Notes: generated from the letters alone by a model not told the origin. Counted from the stretch's first letter, positions 1 to 8,340 are shown. The stretch is DNA of 14,893 nucleotides from Burkholderiales bacterium (GCA_025936275.1 JAICTR010000022.1:1-14893), one strand, 5' to 3'. Numbers and translations are program-made.

Positions 1-1311
1 GTGGCCCGGCGTGTCGAGGAAGGTCACGACGCCGCGCGGGGTCTCCACGTGGTACGCGCCGATGTGCTGCGTGATGCCTCCCGCCTCGCCCACCGCGACC
101 CGCGCCTTGCGGATCGCATCGAGGAGCGAGGTCTTGCCGTGGTCGACGTGGCCCATCACCGTGACCACCGGCGGGCGCGTCTCGACGTGCGCCTCCTCGG
201 CGGCCGCCGACTCGACGAGGAACGCCTCCGGGTCGTCGAGCTTCGCGGGCTTGGCGACGTGGCCCATCTCCTGCACCACGATCATCGCCGTATCCTGGTC
301 GAGCACCTGGTTGATGGTGACCATCGTGCCCATCTTCATCATCACCTTGATGACCTCGGCGGCCTTCACGCTCATCTTGTGCGCCAGGTCGCCGACCGTG
401 ATGGTCTCCGGGACCAGCACCTCGATCACCTTCGGCTCGACCGGGGCGGCGAAGGCGTTGGCGCCGTCCTCCTCGCCGCGGTGGCGGGCGCCGGCGCGCG
501 AACGCCACGCGTCGCGGCCGCCGCTCGTGTCGCCGCGGGTCTTCATGGCGCGGCGGCGCGCCTGGTCGTCCACCCATGCGGAAGCGGGCTTCGCCGCGCG
601 CTTCGCGGGCTTCTTCTCCGCCTTCTCGCCAGGCTTGGGCGCGGGCTTGTGGAGCGTGCCTTCGGTGGCTCCGGCGGCAGGCTTCGCCGCAGGCGGCGCC
701 TCGGCCTTCGGCGCCTCGGCCTTCACCTCCACGAGCACGGGCGCTTCCGCCTCGGTCGCGGCCTCCTCGCCCTTCTTGCGGACCAGGCGCTTCTTCTTCG
801 GCGCCTCGCCCTCGGCAGGAGCTTCCGGCGCGGACGCCGCCTCTTCCTGCTGCTTTTTCGCGCGCTTCGCCTTGGTTTCGGCTTCCGCCGCCTGGCGGGC
901 GGCAAGCTCCGCCTGGCGCTTCGCCTCGGCCTCGCGCTTGCGCGCTTCTTCCGCGTCGATGATCGGCGCGGCGGGTGCGGCCGGCTTCACCGGCTCCGGC
1001 GCGGCTTCCGCCTTGTCCACCTTCACGAAGGTGCGCTTCTTGCGCACCTCCACCTGGATGGTGCGCGCCTTGCCCGTCGCGTCCGCCTTCTTGATCTCGG
1101 TGGTCTGCTTGCGCGTGAGCGTGATCTTCTTCTTCTCCTCCTTGTTGCCGTGCATCTCGCGCAGGTAGTCGAGCAGGCGCGTCTTGTCCTGCTCGGTGAT
1201 CGCGTCGTCACCGGCCTTCTTCTTCACGCCCGCGGCGCCGAGCTGCTCGAGCAATAGGGCGACGGGGAGCTTGAGCTCCTCGGCGAATTGGGTGACGTTC
1301 GACTTTGCCAT
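1..1311 (-). CDS. infB: Translation initiation factor IF-2, 5' part (cut by window edge)
   Basis: IF-2 is the GTPase that brings initiator tRNA to the 30S subunit and promotes 50S joining. The visible 437 residues begin MAKSNVTQFAEEL, the conserved IF-2 N-terminal subdomain (about 1-55). A long Lys/Ala/Glu/Pro-rich linker follows (about 85-280), then the second conserved N-terminal module (about 290-355, with the TVGDLAHKMSVKAAEVIKVM segment). The G domain starts near 380: G1 GHVDHGKT at 387-394, then GGITQHIGAY (G2 region), and the last visible residues are the G3 motif DTPGH (433-437). The remaining G domain and domains II-IV lie outside. The ATG is set by the conserved N-terminus; an AGGAG lies about 12 bases upstream, slightly far. 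It is 30 bases behind nusA in the same operon. Identity is certain; only completeness is limited. Confidence 0.98.
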   Translation of the reverse strand, partial: MAKSNVTQFAEELKLPVALLLEQLGAAGVKKKAGDDAITEQDKTRLLDYLREMHGNKEEKKKITLTRKQTTEIKKADATGKARTIQVEVRKKRTFVKVDKAEAAPEPVKPAAPAAPIIDAEEARKREAEAKRQAELAARQAAEAETKAKRAKKQQEEAASAPEAPAEGEAPKKKRLVRKKGEEAATEAEAPVLVEVKAEAPKAEAPPAAKPAAGATEGTLHKPAPKPGEKAEKKPAKRAAKPASAWVDDQARRRAMKTRGDTSGGRDAWRSRAGARHRGEEDGANAFAAPVEPKVIEVLVPETITVGDLAHKMSVKAAEVIKVMMKMGTMVTINQVLDQDTAMIVVQEMGHVAKPAKLDDPEAFLVESAAAEEAHVETRPPVVTVMGHVDHGKTSLLDAIRKARVAVGEAGGITQHIGAYHVETPRGVVTFLDTPGH

Positions 1312-1341
1312 GTGCTGACTATTCTCCTACTCGGCGGGGAT

Positions 1342-2829
<1,488 letters not shown>

Positions 2830-2832
2830 AAA

Positions 2833-2838
2833 TTCCTC
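2833..2838 (-). promoter_or_regulatory. nusA Shine-Dalgarno site
   Basis: GAGGAA, 3 to 5 bases before the nusA ATG at 2829, fixes that start over longer in-frame alternatives. It lies only four bases beyond the foot of the palindrome at 2843-2860, so folding of that palindrome in the mRNA could affect nusA translation (inference). Confidence 0.7.
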
Positions 2839-2840
2839 AT

Positions 2841-2872
2841 CATTCCCGCGCCTGCGGGAACCCACTGTCTTC
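2841..2872. repeat. REP-like palindromic element in the rimP-nusA gap
   Basis: A perfect 7-bp stem TTCCCGC (2843-2849) and GCGGGAA (2854-2860) closes a GCCT tetraloop, flanked by a CAT and a CCCACTGTCTTCA tail. From memory this resembles the dispersed ATTCCCGC...GCGGGAATCCAGTG-type palindromes found in many proteobacterial genomes. It occupies most of the 46-base gap between the rimP stop and the nusA start and has no T-run, so it is not a terminator. Only one copy is visible here; the dispersed-repeat assignment is inference. Confidence 0.5.
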
Positions 2873-2875
2873 ACG

Positions 2876-3313
2876 TTACACGTCCGGCACGAGCCGGGCG
2901 CGATCGATGTCCTCGAACCGAATATGGTGCCGCTGGCCATCGGATTCCAGCACCACCCGCCCCTCTTCCACGCCCAGCACGCGGCCCTCGTAGCGCCGTC
3001 GTCCGTCGATCGGCAGCTTGAGCCTCACCGTGGCATCCCGCCCGCTGAAGCGCACGAAGTCCTCGAGCCGCTTGAGCGGCCGGTCGAGCCCGGGCGAGGA
3101 GACCTCCAGCCGCTCGTAGTCCACTCCCTCCACCGCGAATAGCCGCGTGAGGTGGTTGCTCACGAGGGCGCAGTCCTCGACCGTGATGCCGCGCGGCGAA
3201 TCGATGAATACCCGGAGCAACCCCGAGCGCGACGACTCCAGGTCCACGAGCTCGTAGCCCAGGCCCTCGAGCGTCGCATGCAGCCATTGCTCACGACCCG
3301 GAACCGGCTTCAC
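2876..3313 (-). CDS. rimP: Ribosome maturation factor RimP
   Basis: RimP assists maturation of the 30S subunit. The product (145 residues from the GTG at 3313; 147 from an in-frame TTG at 3319) shows the two-domain RimP layout: an N-terminal alpha/beta domain with GLGYELVDLE, LLRVFIDSPRGITVEDCALVS and the signature EVSSPGLDRPLKRLEDF (about 70-90), then a small SH3-like barrel with YEGRVLGVEEGRVVLESDG, ending IRFEDIDRARLVPDV. Neither start has a clear Shine-Dalgarno; both sit just behind or inside the U-tract of a terminator-like hairpin (3323-3339), so the exact start is uncertain. First gene of rimP-nusA-infB, the classic proteobacterial order. Confidence 0.95.
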   Translation of the reverse strand: MKPVPGREQWLHATLEGLGYELVDLESSRSGLLRVFIDSPRGITVEDCALVSNHLTRLFAVEGVDYERLEVSSPGLDRPLKRLEDFVRFSGRDATVRLKLPIDGRRRYEGRVLGVEEGRVVLESDGQRHHIRFEDIDRARLVPDV

Positions 3314-3339
3314 AAACAAAAAATGGGCTCGAGGCCCAT
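3314..3339 (-). terminator. Intrinsic terminator / attenuator hairpin just upstream of rimP
   Basis: Read on the minus strand: ATGGGC, loop of five, GCCCAT (3339-3323), then TTTTTTGTTTG down to the rimP start. A perfect 6-bp GC-rich stem plus a U-run is the form of a Rho-independent terminator. It lies between the probable promoter and the operon it serves, so it more likely acts as an attenuator than as the end of an upstream gene; no minus-strand gene precedes it. Terminator-containing rimP leaders are a described class of putative attenuators (recalled from Rfam, not checked). Confidence 0.65.
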
Positions 3340-3358
3340 CTCCAGAGGAAACCCCGAA

Positions 3359-3367
3359 ATTCTAGCA
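3359..3367 (-). promoter_or_regulatory. Extended -10 promoter for rimP-nusA-infB
   Basis: TGCTAGAAT on the minus strand: TAGAAT matches the sigma-70 -10 box at 5 of 6 bases and carries the TG of an extended -10. No convincing -35 lies 16-18 bases upstream, as is usual for extended -10 promoters. Transcription would begin near 3352, roughly 40 bases before rimP and only a dozen before the hairpin. An additional 7-bp inverted repeat (3377-3383 / 3387-3393) lies in the -25 to -40 zone. Confidence 0.5.
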
Positions 3368-3515
3368 CGAAACCCCTTTCCGGGGGCCGGAAAACGGGCG
3401 CCGAAGCCCGGGCGAGGCAGCCGCCACATGCACTCTTGAATGCGCGTGCCGCGTCGCCGGGCGATTCCGGGCTCCGAGAGGTGTTGCCAAAATGCAACAG
3501 GGCGAGATTTTAGTG

Positions 3516-3544
3516 TTGGATAAATCACTTGACCTCGCTATCAT
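3516..3544 (+). promoter_or_regulatory. Candidate sigma-70 promoter of the TonB-dependent receptor gene
   Basis: TTGGAT (3516-3521) and TATCAT (3539-3544) are separated by exactly 17 bases; the -10 matches 5 of 6 bases, the -35 only its TTG. The predicted start near 3551 falls in the palindrome CGTTG-T-CAACG (3550-3560), and another palindrome, TGTTGC-N6-GCAACA (3482-3499), lies 16 bases upstream of the -35. The weak -35 flanked by two symmetric sites suggests a regulated promoter (inference). Confidence 0.45.
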
Positions 3545-3647
3545 CCGCACGTTGTCAACGGCCTATAAGGACTAAAAAAACGAGGCTTACTCCCTTCCAA
3601 GTCTTTGCTTCCTCGAACATTTCACAACACCACTGGGGGTCTCAAGA

Positions 3648-6368
3648 ATGAATCCTAGAATGAAGAAGCTTTCCTTCGCCCTGGCCAAAGCCCTGGGCGT
3701 GGGTCTGGCGGTGTCGGCCGCTACCGCGCCGGCATACGCGCAGCAGACGGCTCAAACGAAGGAGAAGATCGAAGTCACCGGCTCGAGCATCAAGCGCGTC
3801 GAAGGAGAGACGGCGCTTCCCGTGACGGTGATCTCGCGCGATGAGATCGAGAAGTCCGGCGCCACGACGCCCATGGAGCTGCTTCAGCTCATCTCCTCCA
3901 ACAGCAGCCTCGGCGGCGCGGCGCTCACCAGCACCATCGGCGCGGCCACCAATTCGGCGCAGCTCGCTTCGCTACGCGGCCTGCAGGGCGCCCACACGCT
4001 GGTGTTGATCAACGGCAAGCGCGTGAACGGATTCTCCGGCGAGACCCAGGGCATCCAGGGCGTGAACCTCGCGATCATTCCGTTCTCCGCCATTGAACGC
4101 GTCGAAGTCCTGAAGGACGGCGCATCCGCGGTGTACGGTTCCGATGCGATCGCGGGCGTGATCAACTTCATCTTGCGCTCCGACTACAACGGCGCAGAAG
4201 CCTCGGTCTTCGTCGGCCAGCCCACCCGTAGCGGCGGCGGCGACCAGGAGAAGTACACCGCCTCCCTCGGCTTCGGCGACCTCGGGCGCGATCGCTACAA
4301 CGTGTTCCTCAACGCGTCGTACGACCACCAGCATCCGCTGGACCAGAAGGACCGGAATTTCTCGAACAACTCGACGGACCGCTTCCTCGAGCAGCTCGGC
4401 GGCTTCGCGGGCTCGAGCAACACGTTCCCGGGCAACTTCACGACCGGCGGCATTGGCATCGTCGGCTCTTCGGGCACGCATTGCGTCGGGCCGGCCAACG
4501 TTTTCGTGGGCTTCGGCATCGGCTGCACCTTCGACCCGGCGCAGCTTCCTGGCGTCGAGAGCATCCCCGAGGACAAGAACGCCAACTTCTTCGTGCAGGG
4601 CAAGTTCCAGATCACCCCGAACTGGCAGGCGTACGCGCATGCCCTGTACGGCCGCGACGAGAACCGCTTCCGCATCCAGGGCGCGCCGATCTCCAGCGTG
4701 TTCCAGTACGGCCCGAACGGCGACATTCCCGCGACCATCACCGTGCAGCCGGATAGCCCGTTCTATCCGCACGCCGCCGCGGCTGCGGCCGGTGTGGACG
4801 GCGAGCCGCTCAACGTCCGCTGGCGCACCACCCCGCTCGGCCCGCGCGACACGACCGACACCAACACCGGCTACCAGATCGTCGGCGGCCTGAAGGGCAG
4901 CATCGCCGATCGCTGGGATACGGACATTTCGTATTCGTATGCGCACGGCAAGACGGTCGAGCACACCAACGGCGGCTTCTTCCTGTACTCGCGCCTCCTG
5001 CCGATCCTGAACAGCGGGCAGATCGATCTCACCGCAGTGGACCTCCCCGCCGACCAGCTCGCGCTGCTGCACCAGTCGGACTTCATCGGCGACGTGTTGA
5101 CCAACACCTCATCGACGGCAGCCGTGAACGCGAAGGTGTCGGGCGATCTCTTCAGCTTGCGCTCCGGCACGGTCGCCGGCGCCATCGGCGTGGATCTGCG
5201 CAAGGAGAAGCTGGACGAGAATCCGGTCGCCGACTATGTCGGCGGCGACATCACCGGCTATGGCGGCAGCTCCGGCGCCGTGCACGGCGATCGCGACGTG
5301 CGCGCCGCGTTCGCCGAGGTGAACATCCCGCTCCTGCGCAACCTCGAGCTCGACGCGGCGATCCGCACGGACGACTACAGCGACTTTGGCCGCACCAACA
5401 ACCCGAAGGTGAGCCTGCGCTTCCAGCCGAACCGCGACGTCCTGCTCCGGACCTCCTACGGCAAGGGCTTCCTCGCGCCGTCGCTGTACCAGCTGAACCT
5501 GCCGCAGATCTCGGGCGTCTCGCAGACGGGCCTTTCCGATCCGGTCCGTTGCCCGGTCACCGGCAACACCGGTATCGACTGCGTCACGCAGTTCGGCATC
5601 GTGTTCGGCGGCAACCCGAGCCTCGAGCCCGAGAAGTCCGAGCAGTTCACGGCGGGCATCGTGTTCGAGCCCACCAACGCGTTCTCGGTGTCGGCCGATT
5701 ACTTCAAGATTCGCCTGAATAACGGCATCACCAACGGCATCCCGGTCACGACGATCCTCGGCGACCTGGGGCAGTTCGGAGGCCTGGTCCACCGGGCGCC
5801 GGACGAAGGCGGCCTGCCGGGACGCATCCTGCAGATCGACCAGACGTACATCAACCTCGGTTCGACCCACATCGAAGGCATCGATGTCGAGGCGCACTAC
5901 AAGTGGCCGCATATGCGCTATGGTCGGCTCCGCTTCGACATCGCCGGCACGTACTACAGCCGCTACGACAGTCAGAACATCGATGGCACGTACAGCGGCT
6001 TCGTGGGCACGGCGTTCGGCAACGTCGTGGTGGGCGTGATCCCGCGCTGGAAGCACTACGCCTCCGTGACGTGGGATCAGGGTCCGTGGTCCGCGACGCT
6101 CGCAAACACCTACCAGTCGAGCTACACCGACTGGCAGACGGACTTCAACGGCAACCAGCGCACGGTCGGCACGTTGAGCCTCTGGGACCTGCAGGGCTCG
6201 TACACCGGGCTCAAGCACTTCACGTTCACGTTGGGCGTGAAGAACCTGATGGATACCGACCCGCCGGCGACGAACCAGCAGAACACGTTCCAGGTGGGCT
6301 ACGACCCGCAGCAGTACGACGCTCGAGCCCGCTTCGTGTACGGCGTCGTGAAATACGAGTTCCGCTGA
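3648..6368 (+). CDS. TonB-dependent outer-membrane receptor
   Basis: A 906-residue TonB-dependent transporter, importing an unidentified large ligand across the outer membrane at the cost of inner-membrane proton motive force through TonB-ExbB-ExbD. Seen: a signal peptide with basic start MNPRMKKLS, hydrophobic core and AYA cleavage site after residue 31; a TonB-box-like EKIEVTGSSIKR (about 40); a plug domain (about 55-180) with PVTVISRDEIEKSGATT, LRGLQGAHTLVLINGKRV, IPFSAIERVEVLKDGASAV and YGSDAIAGVINFILR; then a long beta-barrel. Two Cys pairs lie in presumed loops (CVGPANVFVGFGIGC; CPVTGNTGIDC). It ends YGVVKYEFR, with Arg after the usual terminal aromatic. The ATG at 3648 is preceded by GGGGGT; Met5 is an alternative. 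No transport, TonB or sigma/anti-sigma partner lies next to it, so the substrate cannot be inferred. It is transcribed alone: own promoter region and terminator. Confidence 0.95.
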   Translation: MNPRMKKLSFALAKALGVGLAVSAATAPAYAQQTAQTKEKIEVTGSSIKRVEGETALPVTVISRDEIEKSGATTPMELLQLISSNSSLGGAALTSTIGAATNSAQLASLRGLQGAHTLVLINGKRVNGFSGETQGIQGVNLAIIPFSAIERVEVLKDGASAVYGSDAIAGVINFILRSDYNGAEASVFVGQPTRSGGGDQEKYTASLGFGDLGRDRYNVFLNASYDHQHPLDQKDRNFSNNSTDRFLEQLGGFAGSSNTFPGNFTTGGIGIVGSSGTHCVGPANVFVGFGIGCTFDPAQLPGVESIPEDKNANFFVQGKFQITPNWQAYAHALYGRDENRFRIQGAPISSVFQYGPNGDIPATITVQPDSPFYPHAAAAAAGVDGEPLNVRWRTTPLGPRDTTDTNTGYQIVGGLKGSIADRWDTDISYSYAHGKTVEHTNGGFFLYSRLLPILNSGQIDLTAVDLPADQLALLHQSDFIGDVLTNTSSTAAVNAKVSGDLFSLRSGTVAGAIGVDLRKEKLDENPVADYVGGDITGYGGSSGAVHGDRDVRAAFAEVNIPLLRNLELDAAIRTDDYSDFGRTNNPKVSLRFQPNRDVLLRTSYGKGFLAPSLYQLNLPQISGVSQTGLSDPVRCPVTGNTGIDCVTQFGIVFGGNPSLEPEKSEQFTAGIVFEPTNAFSVSADYFKIRLNNGITNGIPVTTILGDLGQFGGLVHRAPDEGGLPGRILQIDQTYINLGSTHIEGIDVEAHYKWPHMRYGRLRFDIAGTYYSRYDSQNIDGTYSGFVGTAFGNVVVGVIPRWKHYASVTWDQGPWSATLANTYQSSYTDWQTDFNGNQRTVGTLSLWDLQGSYTGLKHFTFTLGVKNLMDTDPPATNQQNTFQVGYDPQQYDARARFVYGVVKYEFR

Positions 6369-6389
6369 TCCAGCAGTCACCGCAGCAAG

Positions 6390-6414
6390 AAAAGGGGCCG
6401 CAAGGCCCCTTTTT
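6390..6414 (+). terminator. Rho-independent terminator after the TonB-dependent receptor
   Basis: AAAAGGGGCC, loop GCAA, GGCCCCTTTT and one more T: a 10-bp stem if the A:T pairs are counted, with a GNRA-type tetraloop and a T-run, 22 bases after the receptor stop. It separates the receptor transcript from thyA. The A-run on the left makes it formally bidirectional, but no leftward gene approaches it from the right. Confidence 0.9.
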
Positions 6415-6422
6415 CATTGGGA

Positions 6423-6428
6423 TAGAAT
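6423..6428 (+). promoter_or_regulatory. Candidate -10 box for thyA-folA
   Basis: TAGAAT lies only 13 bases before the thyA ATG and directly behind the receptor's terminator. No -35 or TG extension is recognisable at the proper spacing, since that stretch is the terminator hairpin. If used, transcription would start about 6-8 bases before the ATG, giving a near-leaderless mRNA. Weak call. Confidence 0.35.
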
Positions 6429-6441
6429 CGAGCGACACCGC

Positions 6442-7236
6442 ATGCAGAACTACCTTGATCTCCTGCGCCACGTGCGCACCCAAGGCACGCGCAAGGACGA
6501 CCGCACCGGCACCGGCACGCTCTCCGTTTTCGGCGCGCAGATGCGCTTCGACCTTGCGAAGGGCTTCCCCCTCGTCACGACCAAGAAGATCCACCTGAAG
6601 AGCGTGATCTACGAGCTGCTCTGGTTCCTGCAGGGCAGCACCAACGTGCGCTGGCTGCAGGAGCACGGCGTCACCATCTGGGACGAGTGGGCCGACGCCC
6701 AGGGCGAGCTGGGGCCGATCTACGGCTACCAATGGCGTTCCTGGCCCGCGCCCGACGGCCGCCACATCGACCAGCTTTCGGCGGTGCTCGCGCAGATCCG
6801 CGGCAACCCCGATTCGCGCCGGCTCATCGTCTCCGCCTGGAACGTGGCGGACATTCCAAGCATGGCGCTCGCGCCCTGCCACGCGATGTTCCAGTTCTAC
6901 GTCGCCGAGGGCCGCCTCTCGTGCCAGATGTACCAGCGCAGCGCCGACATGTTCCTCGGCGTGCCGTTCAACATCGCCTCGTATGCGCTGCTCACGATGA
7001 TGGTGGCGCAGGTCTGCAACCTCGCGCCCGGCGAGCTGGTTCACACGCTGGGCGACGCCCACCTCTACCTCAACCACCTCGAGCAGGCCGACGAGCAGCT
7101 CGCGCGCACCCCGCGCGCCTTGCCGGCGATGCGGCTCGATGCCTCGGTGAAGGACCTCTTCGCCTTTCGCTACGAGGACTTCACGCTCGAGGGTTACGAC
7201 CCGCATCCGGCGATCCGCGCGCCGATCGCGGTCTAG
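6442..7236 (+). CDS. thyA: Thymidylate synthase
   Basis: Converts dUMP to dTMP using 5,10-methylene-tetrahydrofolate as both carbon donor and reductant, releasing dihydrofolate. The 264 residues match the length of E. coli ThyA without insertion. Seen: DDRTGTGTLSVFG near residues 19-31, the catalytic cysteine Cys146 in APCHAMFQFYV (same number as E. coli), QRSADMFLGVPFNIASYALL for dUMP binding, GDAHLYLNHLEQ, and the C-terminal ...RAPIAV. No strong Shine-Dalgarno precedes the ATG and the leader may be very short. folA follows two bases after the stop, pairing dTMP synthesis with the enzyme that recycles its dihydrofolate product. Confidence 0.98.
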   Translation: MQNYLDLLRHVRTQGTRKDDRTGTGTLSVFGAQMRFDLAKGFPLVTTKKIHLKSVIYELLWFLQGSTNVRWLQEHGVTIWDEWADAQGELGPIYGYQWRSWPAPDGRHIDQLSAVLAQIRGNPDSRRLIVSAWNVADIPSMALAPCHAMFQFYVAEGRLSCQMYQRSADMFLGVPFNIASYALLTMMVAQVCNLAPGELVHTLGDAHLYLNHLEQADEQLARTPRALPAMRLDASVKDLFAFRYEDFTLEGYDPHPAIRAPIAV

Positions 7237-7238
7237 CG

Positions 7239-7742
7239 ATGCATCGCTCGCTCGTGGTCGCCGTCGCGCGCAACGGCGTGATCGGACGCGACAACCGGCT
7301 TCCGTGGCGCCTGCCGGACGACCTGAAGTACTTCAAGCAGGTCACCATGGGACACCCGGTCATCATGGGCCGCCGCACCTGGCAATCGATCGGCAAGCCG
7401 CTGCCCGGGCGCACCAACATCGTGGTGACTCACGACCGCAGCCTCCAGGCTCCCAGCTGCGTGGTGGTCCACTCGATGGCGGAGGCGTGGAAGGCGGCCG
7501 AAGGTGCCGAGGAAGCGTGCGTCATCGGCGGCACGACGCTCTTCGAGGAGAGCCTGCCCGACGCCGACACCATCCATCTCACCGAGGTCGAGGCGGATGT
7601 CGAGGGCGACACCTACTTCCCGGATTTCGATCGCAGCGAGTGGCGCGAAATCGAGGTGGCACGGCACGCGGCCGACGAACGCCACGAATATCCATTCCGA
7701 ATCGTGCGGCTCGAGCGGCGGCTTGCGGCCGCGCGGCGCTAG
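7239..7742 (+). CDS. folA: Dihydrofolate reductase
   Basis: Reduces dihydrofolate to tetrahydrofolate with NADPH; the trimethoprim target family. 167 residues, slightly longer than the 159 of E. coli through a basic tail (ERRLAAARR). Motifs: VIGRDNRLPWRLPDDLKYFK with the active-site acid Asp28 (equivalent of E. coli Asp27), MGRRTWQSIGKPLPGR for cofactor binding, VIGGTTLF, and TYFPDFD near the C-terminus. It starts two bases after the thyA stop and has no evident own ribosome site, so it is probably translationally coupled. Its TAG stop shares the tetranucleotide CTAG (7739-7742) with the stop of the convergent lipoprotein gene; no terminator separates them. Confidence 0.97.
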   Translation: MHRSLVVAVARNGVIGRDNRLPWRLPDDLKYFKQVTMGHPVIMGRRTWQSIGKPLPGRTNIVVTHDRSLQAPSCVVVHSMAEAWKAAEGAEEACVIGGTTLFEESLPDADTIHLTEVEADVEGDTYFPDFDRSEWREIEVARHAADERHEYPFRIVRLERRLAAARR

Positions 7743-8218
7743 TGGTCCGCGGCGTCGTTGCGCTCGATCCGGATCGCGATCTTGTCCACCACGATGCCTT
7801 CGCGGTTGAACGTGACGTTGAAATTGGAGAGGTAGCCCCAGGTATCCATGAAGCGGTACTGCCACGCGTAGTTGCCGCTGCGGAACCCCATGGTCTCTCC
7901 CGGCGGGCCGATCATGCGCAGGACGTCGTCGCGCGTCTGGCCCTCGCGAATGTCGCGGAAGTGGTCGTCATCGAGCACTTGGTCGATGCCGGCCAGCACA
8001 CCCTTGGCATCCACGTGCGCGATGAAGGTCTGCGTGCCGAGCGGCCCCTTGGGATAGATCAGCTCTTTTCCGCCGCCGCGGTCCGGCAGCTCGAGGGCCG
8101 GCCGTCCCATGGTCGCGCGCACATCGTTCTCCGTGGCGGCGCCGGGCTTGAGGCCATTCCCGCTGTAGGATGCGCACGCGGCGAGCGCGAGGCCGGCAAG
8201 GGCGATGCAAGTCTTCAT
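7739..8218 (-). CDS. Lipoprotein with two BamE/SmpA-like modules, function unknown
   Basis: A 159-residue predicted lipoprotein. MKTCIALAGLALAACAS is a lipoprotein signal with lipobox LAAC; Cys15 would be lipidated. The mature part looks like two related modules: TENDVRATMGRPALELP... (about 28-85) and TRDDVLRMIGPPGETMGF... (about 95-155), each with the 'x-x-D-V-x-x-x-x-G-x-P' start typical of SmpA/OmlA (BamE) domains, followed by strands such as WGYLSNFNVTFNREGIV. This is a fold-level resemblance by eye; I do not claim it is BamE itself. The ATG is fixed by GGAGG four bases upstream (8223-8227); the frame stays open further upstream without lipoprotein character. It is the last gene of the long minus-strand block, 122 bases after tRNA-Lys, and its stop overlaps that of folA. 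Confidence 0.85.
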   Translation of the reverse strand: MKTCIALAGLALAACASYSGNGLKPGAATENDVRATMGRPALELPDRGGGKELIYPKGPLGTQTFIAHVDAKGVLAGIDQVLDDDHFRDIREGQTRDDVLRMIGPPGETMGFRSGNYAWQYRFMDTWGYLSNFNVTFNREGIVVDKIAIRIERNDAADH

Positions 8219-8340
8219 GGGGCCTCCGGTGGACCGCGCGCGGCGAGACGTTCCCGCGGGTAACGGATGAACACCGCCTGCGCTCGATTGTTCCGCGCGG
8301 CCGATGCGCCGATCGGGTCGGGCGGATCGTCTTGAAGGGG
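8219..8340 (-). other. Spacer between tRNA-Lys and the lipoprotein gene
   Basis: 122 bases contain the lipoprotein's ribosome site (8223-8227) and a small inverted repeat CCGAT/ATCGG (8301-8305 and 8312-8316) without a T-run. I see no clear promoter or intrinsic terminator, so the lipoprotein gene may be read from the tRNA promoter or from a promoter I cannot recognise. Confidence 0.45.

Larger units (their letters stand above)
3314..3647. other. Divergent intergenic regulatory region, no gene
   Basis: 334 bases separate rimP (leftward) from the TonB-dependent receptor (rightward). It holds the rimP promoter and attenuator on the left, GC-rich inverted repeats around 3377-3410, and on the right a more A/T-rich stretch (about 3480-3640) with the candidate receptor promoter and two GTTG/CAAC palindromes. 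Short open frames here (e.g. minus 3291-3550) have no ribosome site and no recognisable protein character. The receptor's 5' leader (about 3551-3647) is near 100 bases long, with GGGGGT (3635-3640) as the likely ribosome site. Confidence 0.7.

Noticed and set aside
3377..3393. 7-bp hairpin (TTTCCGG-GGG-CCGGAAA) as a terminator
   Set aside because: No T-run follows on either strand and no gene ends nearby; at most it is part of the promoter region.
3291..3550. Three short minus-strand frames (62-72 codons) in the rimP upstream region
   Set aside because: They overlap the promoter and attenuator, overlap one another in different frames and have no recognisable protein character.
3529..3569. 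TTGACC (3529) with TATAAG (3564) as the receptor promoter
   Set aside because: The spacing is 29 bases, far too long; the 17-base TTGGAT/TATCAT pair fits better.
3972..6380. Long minus-strand frames (366 and 423 codons) inside the TonB-dependent receptor
   Set aside because: Val/Arg/Ala-rich shadows of the receptor reading frame, with no signal, domain or ribosome site.
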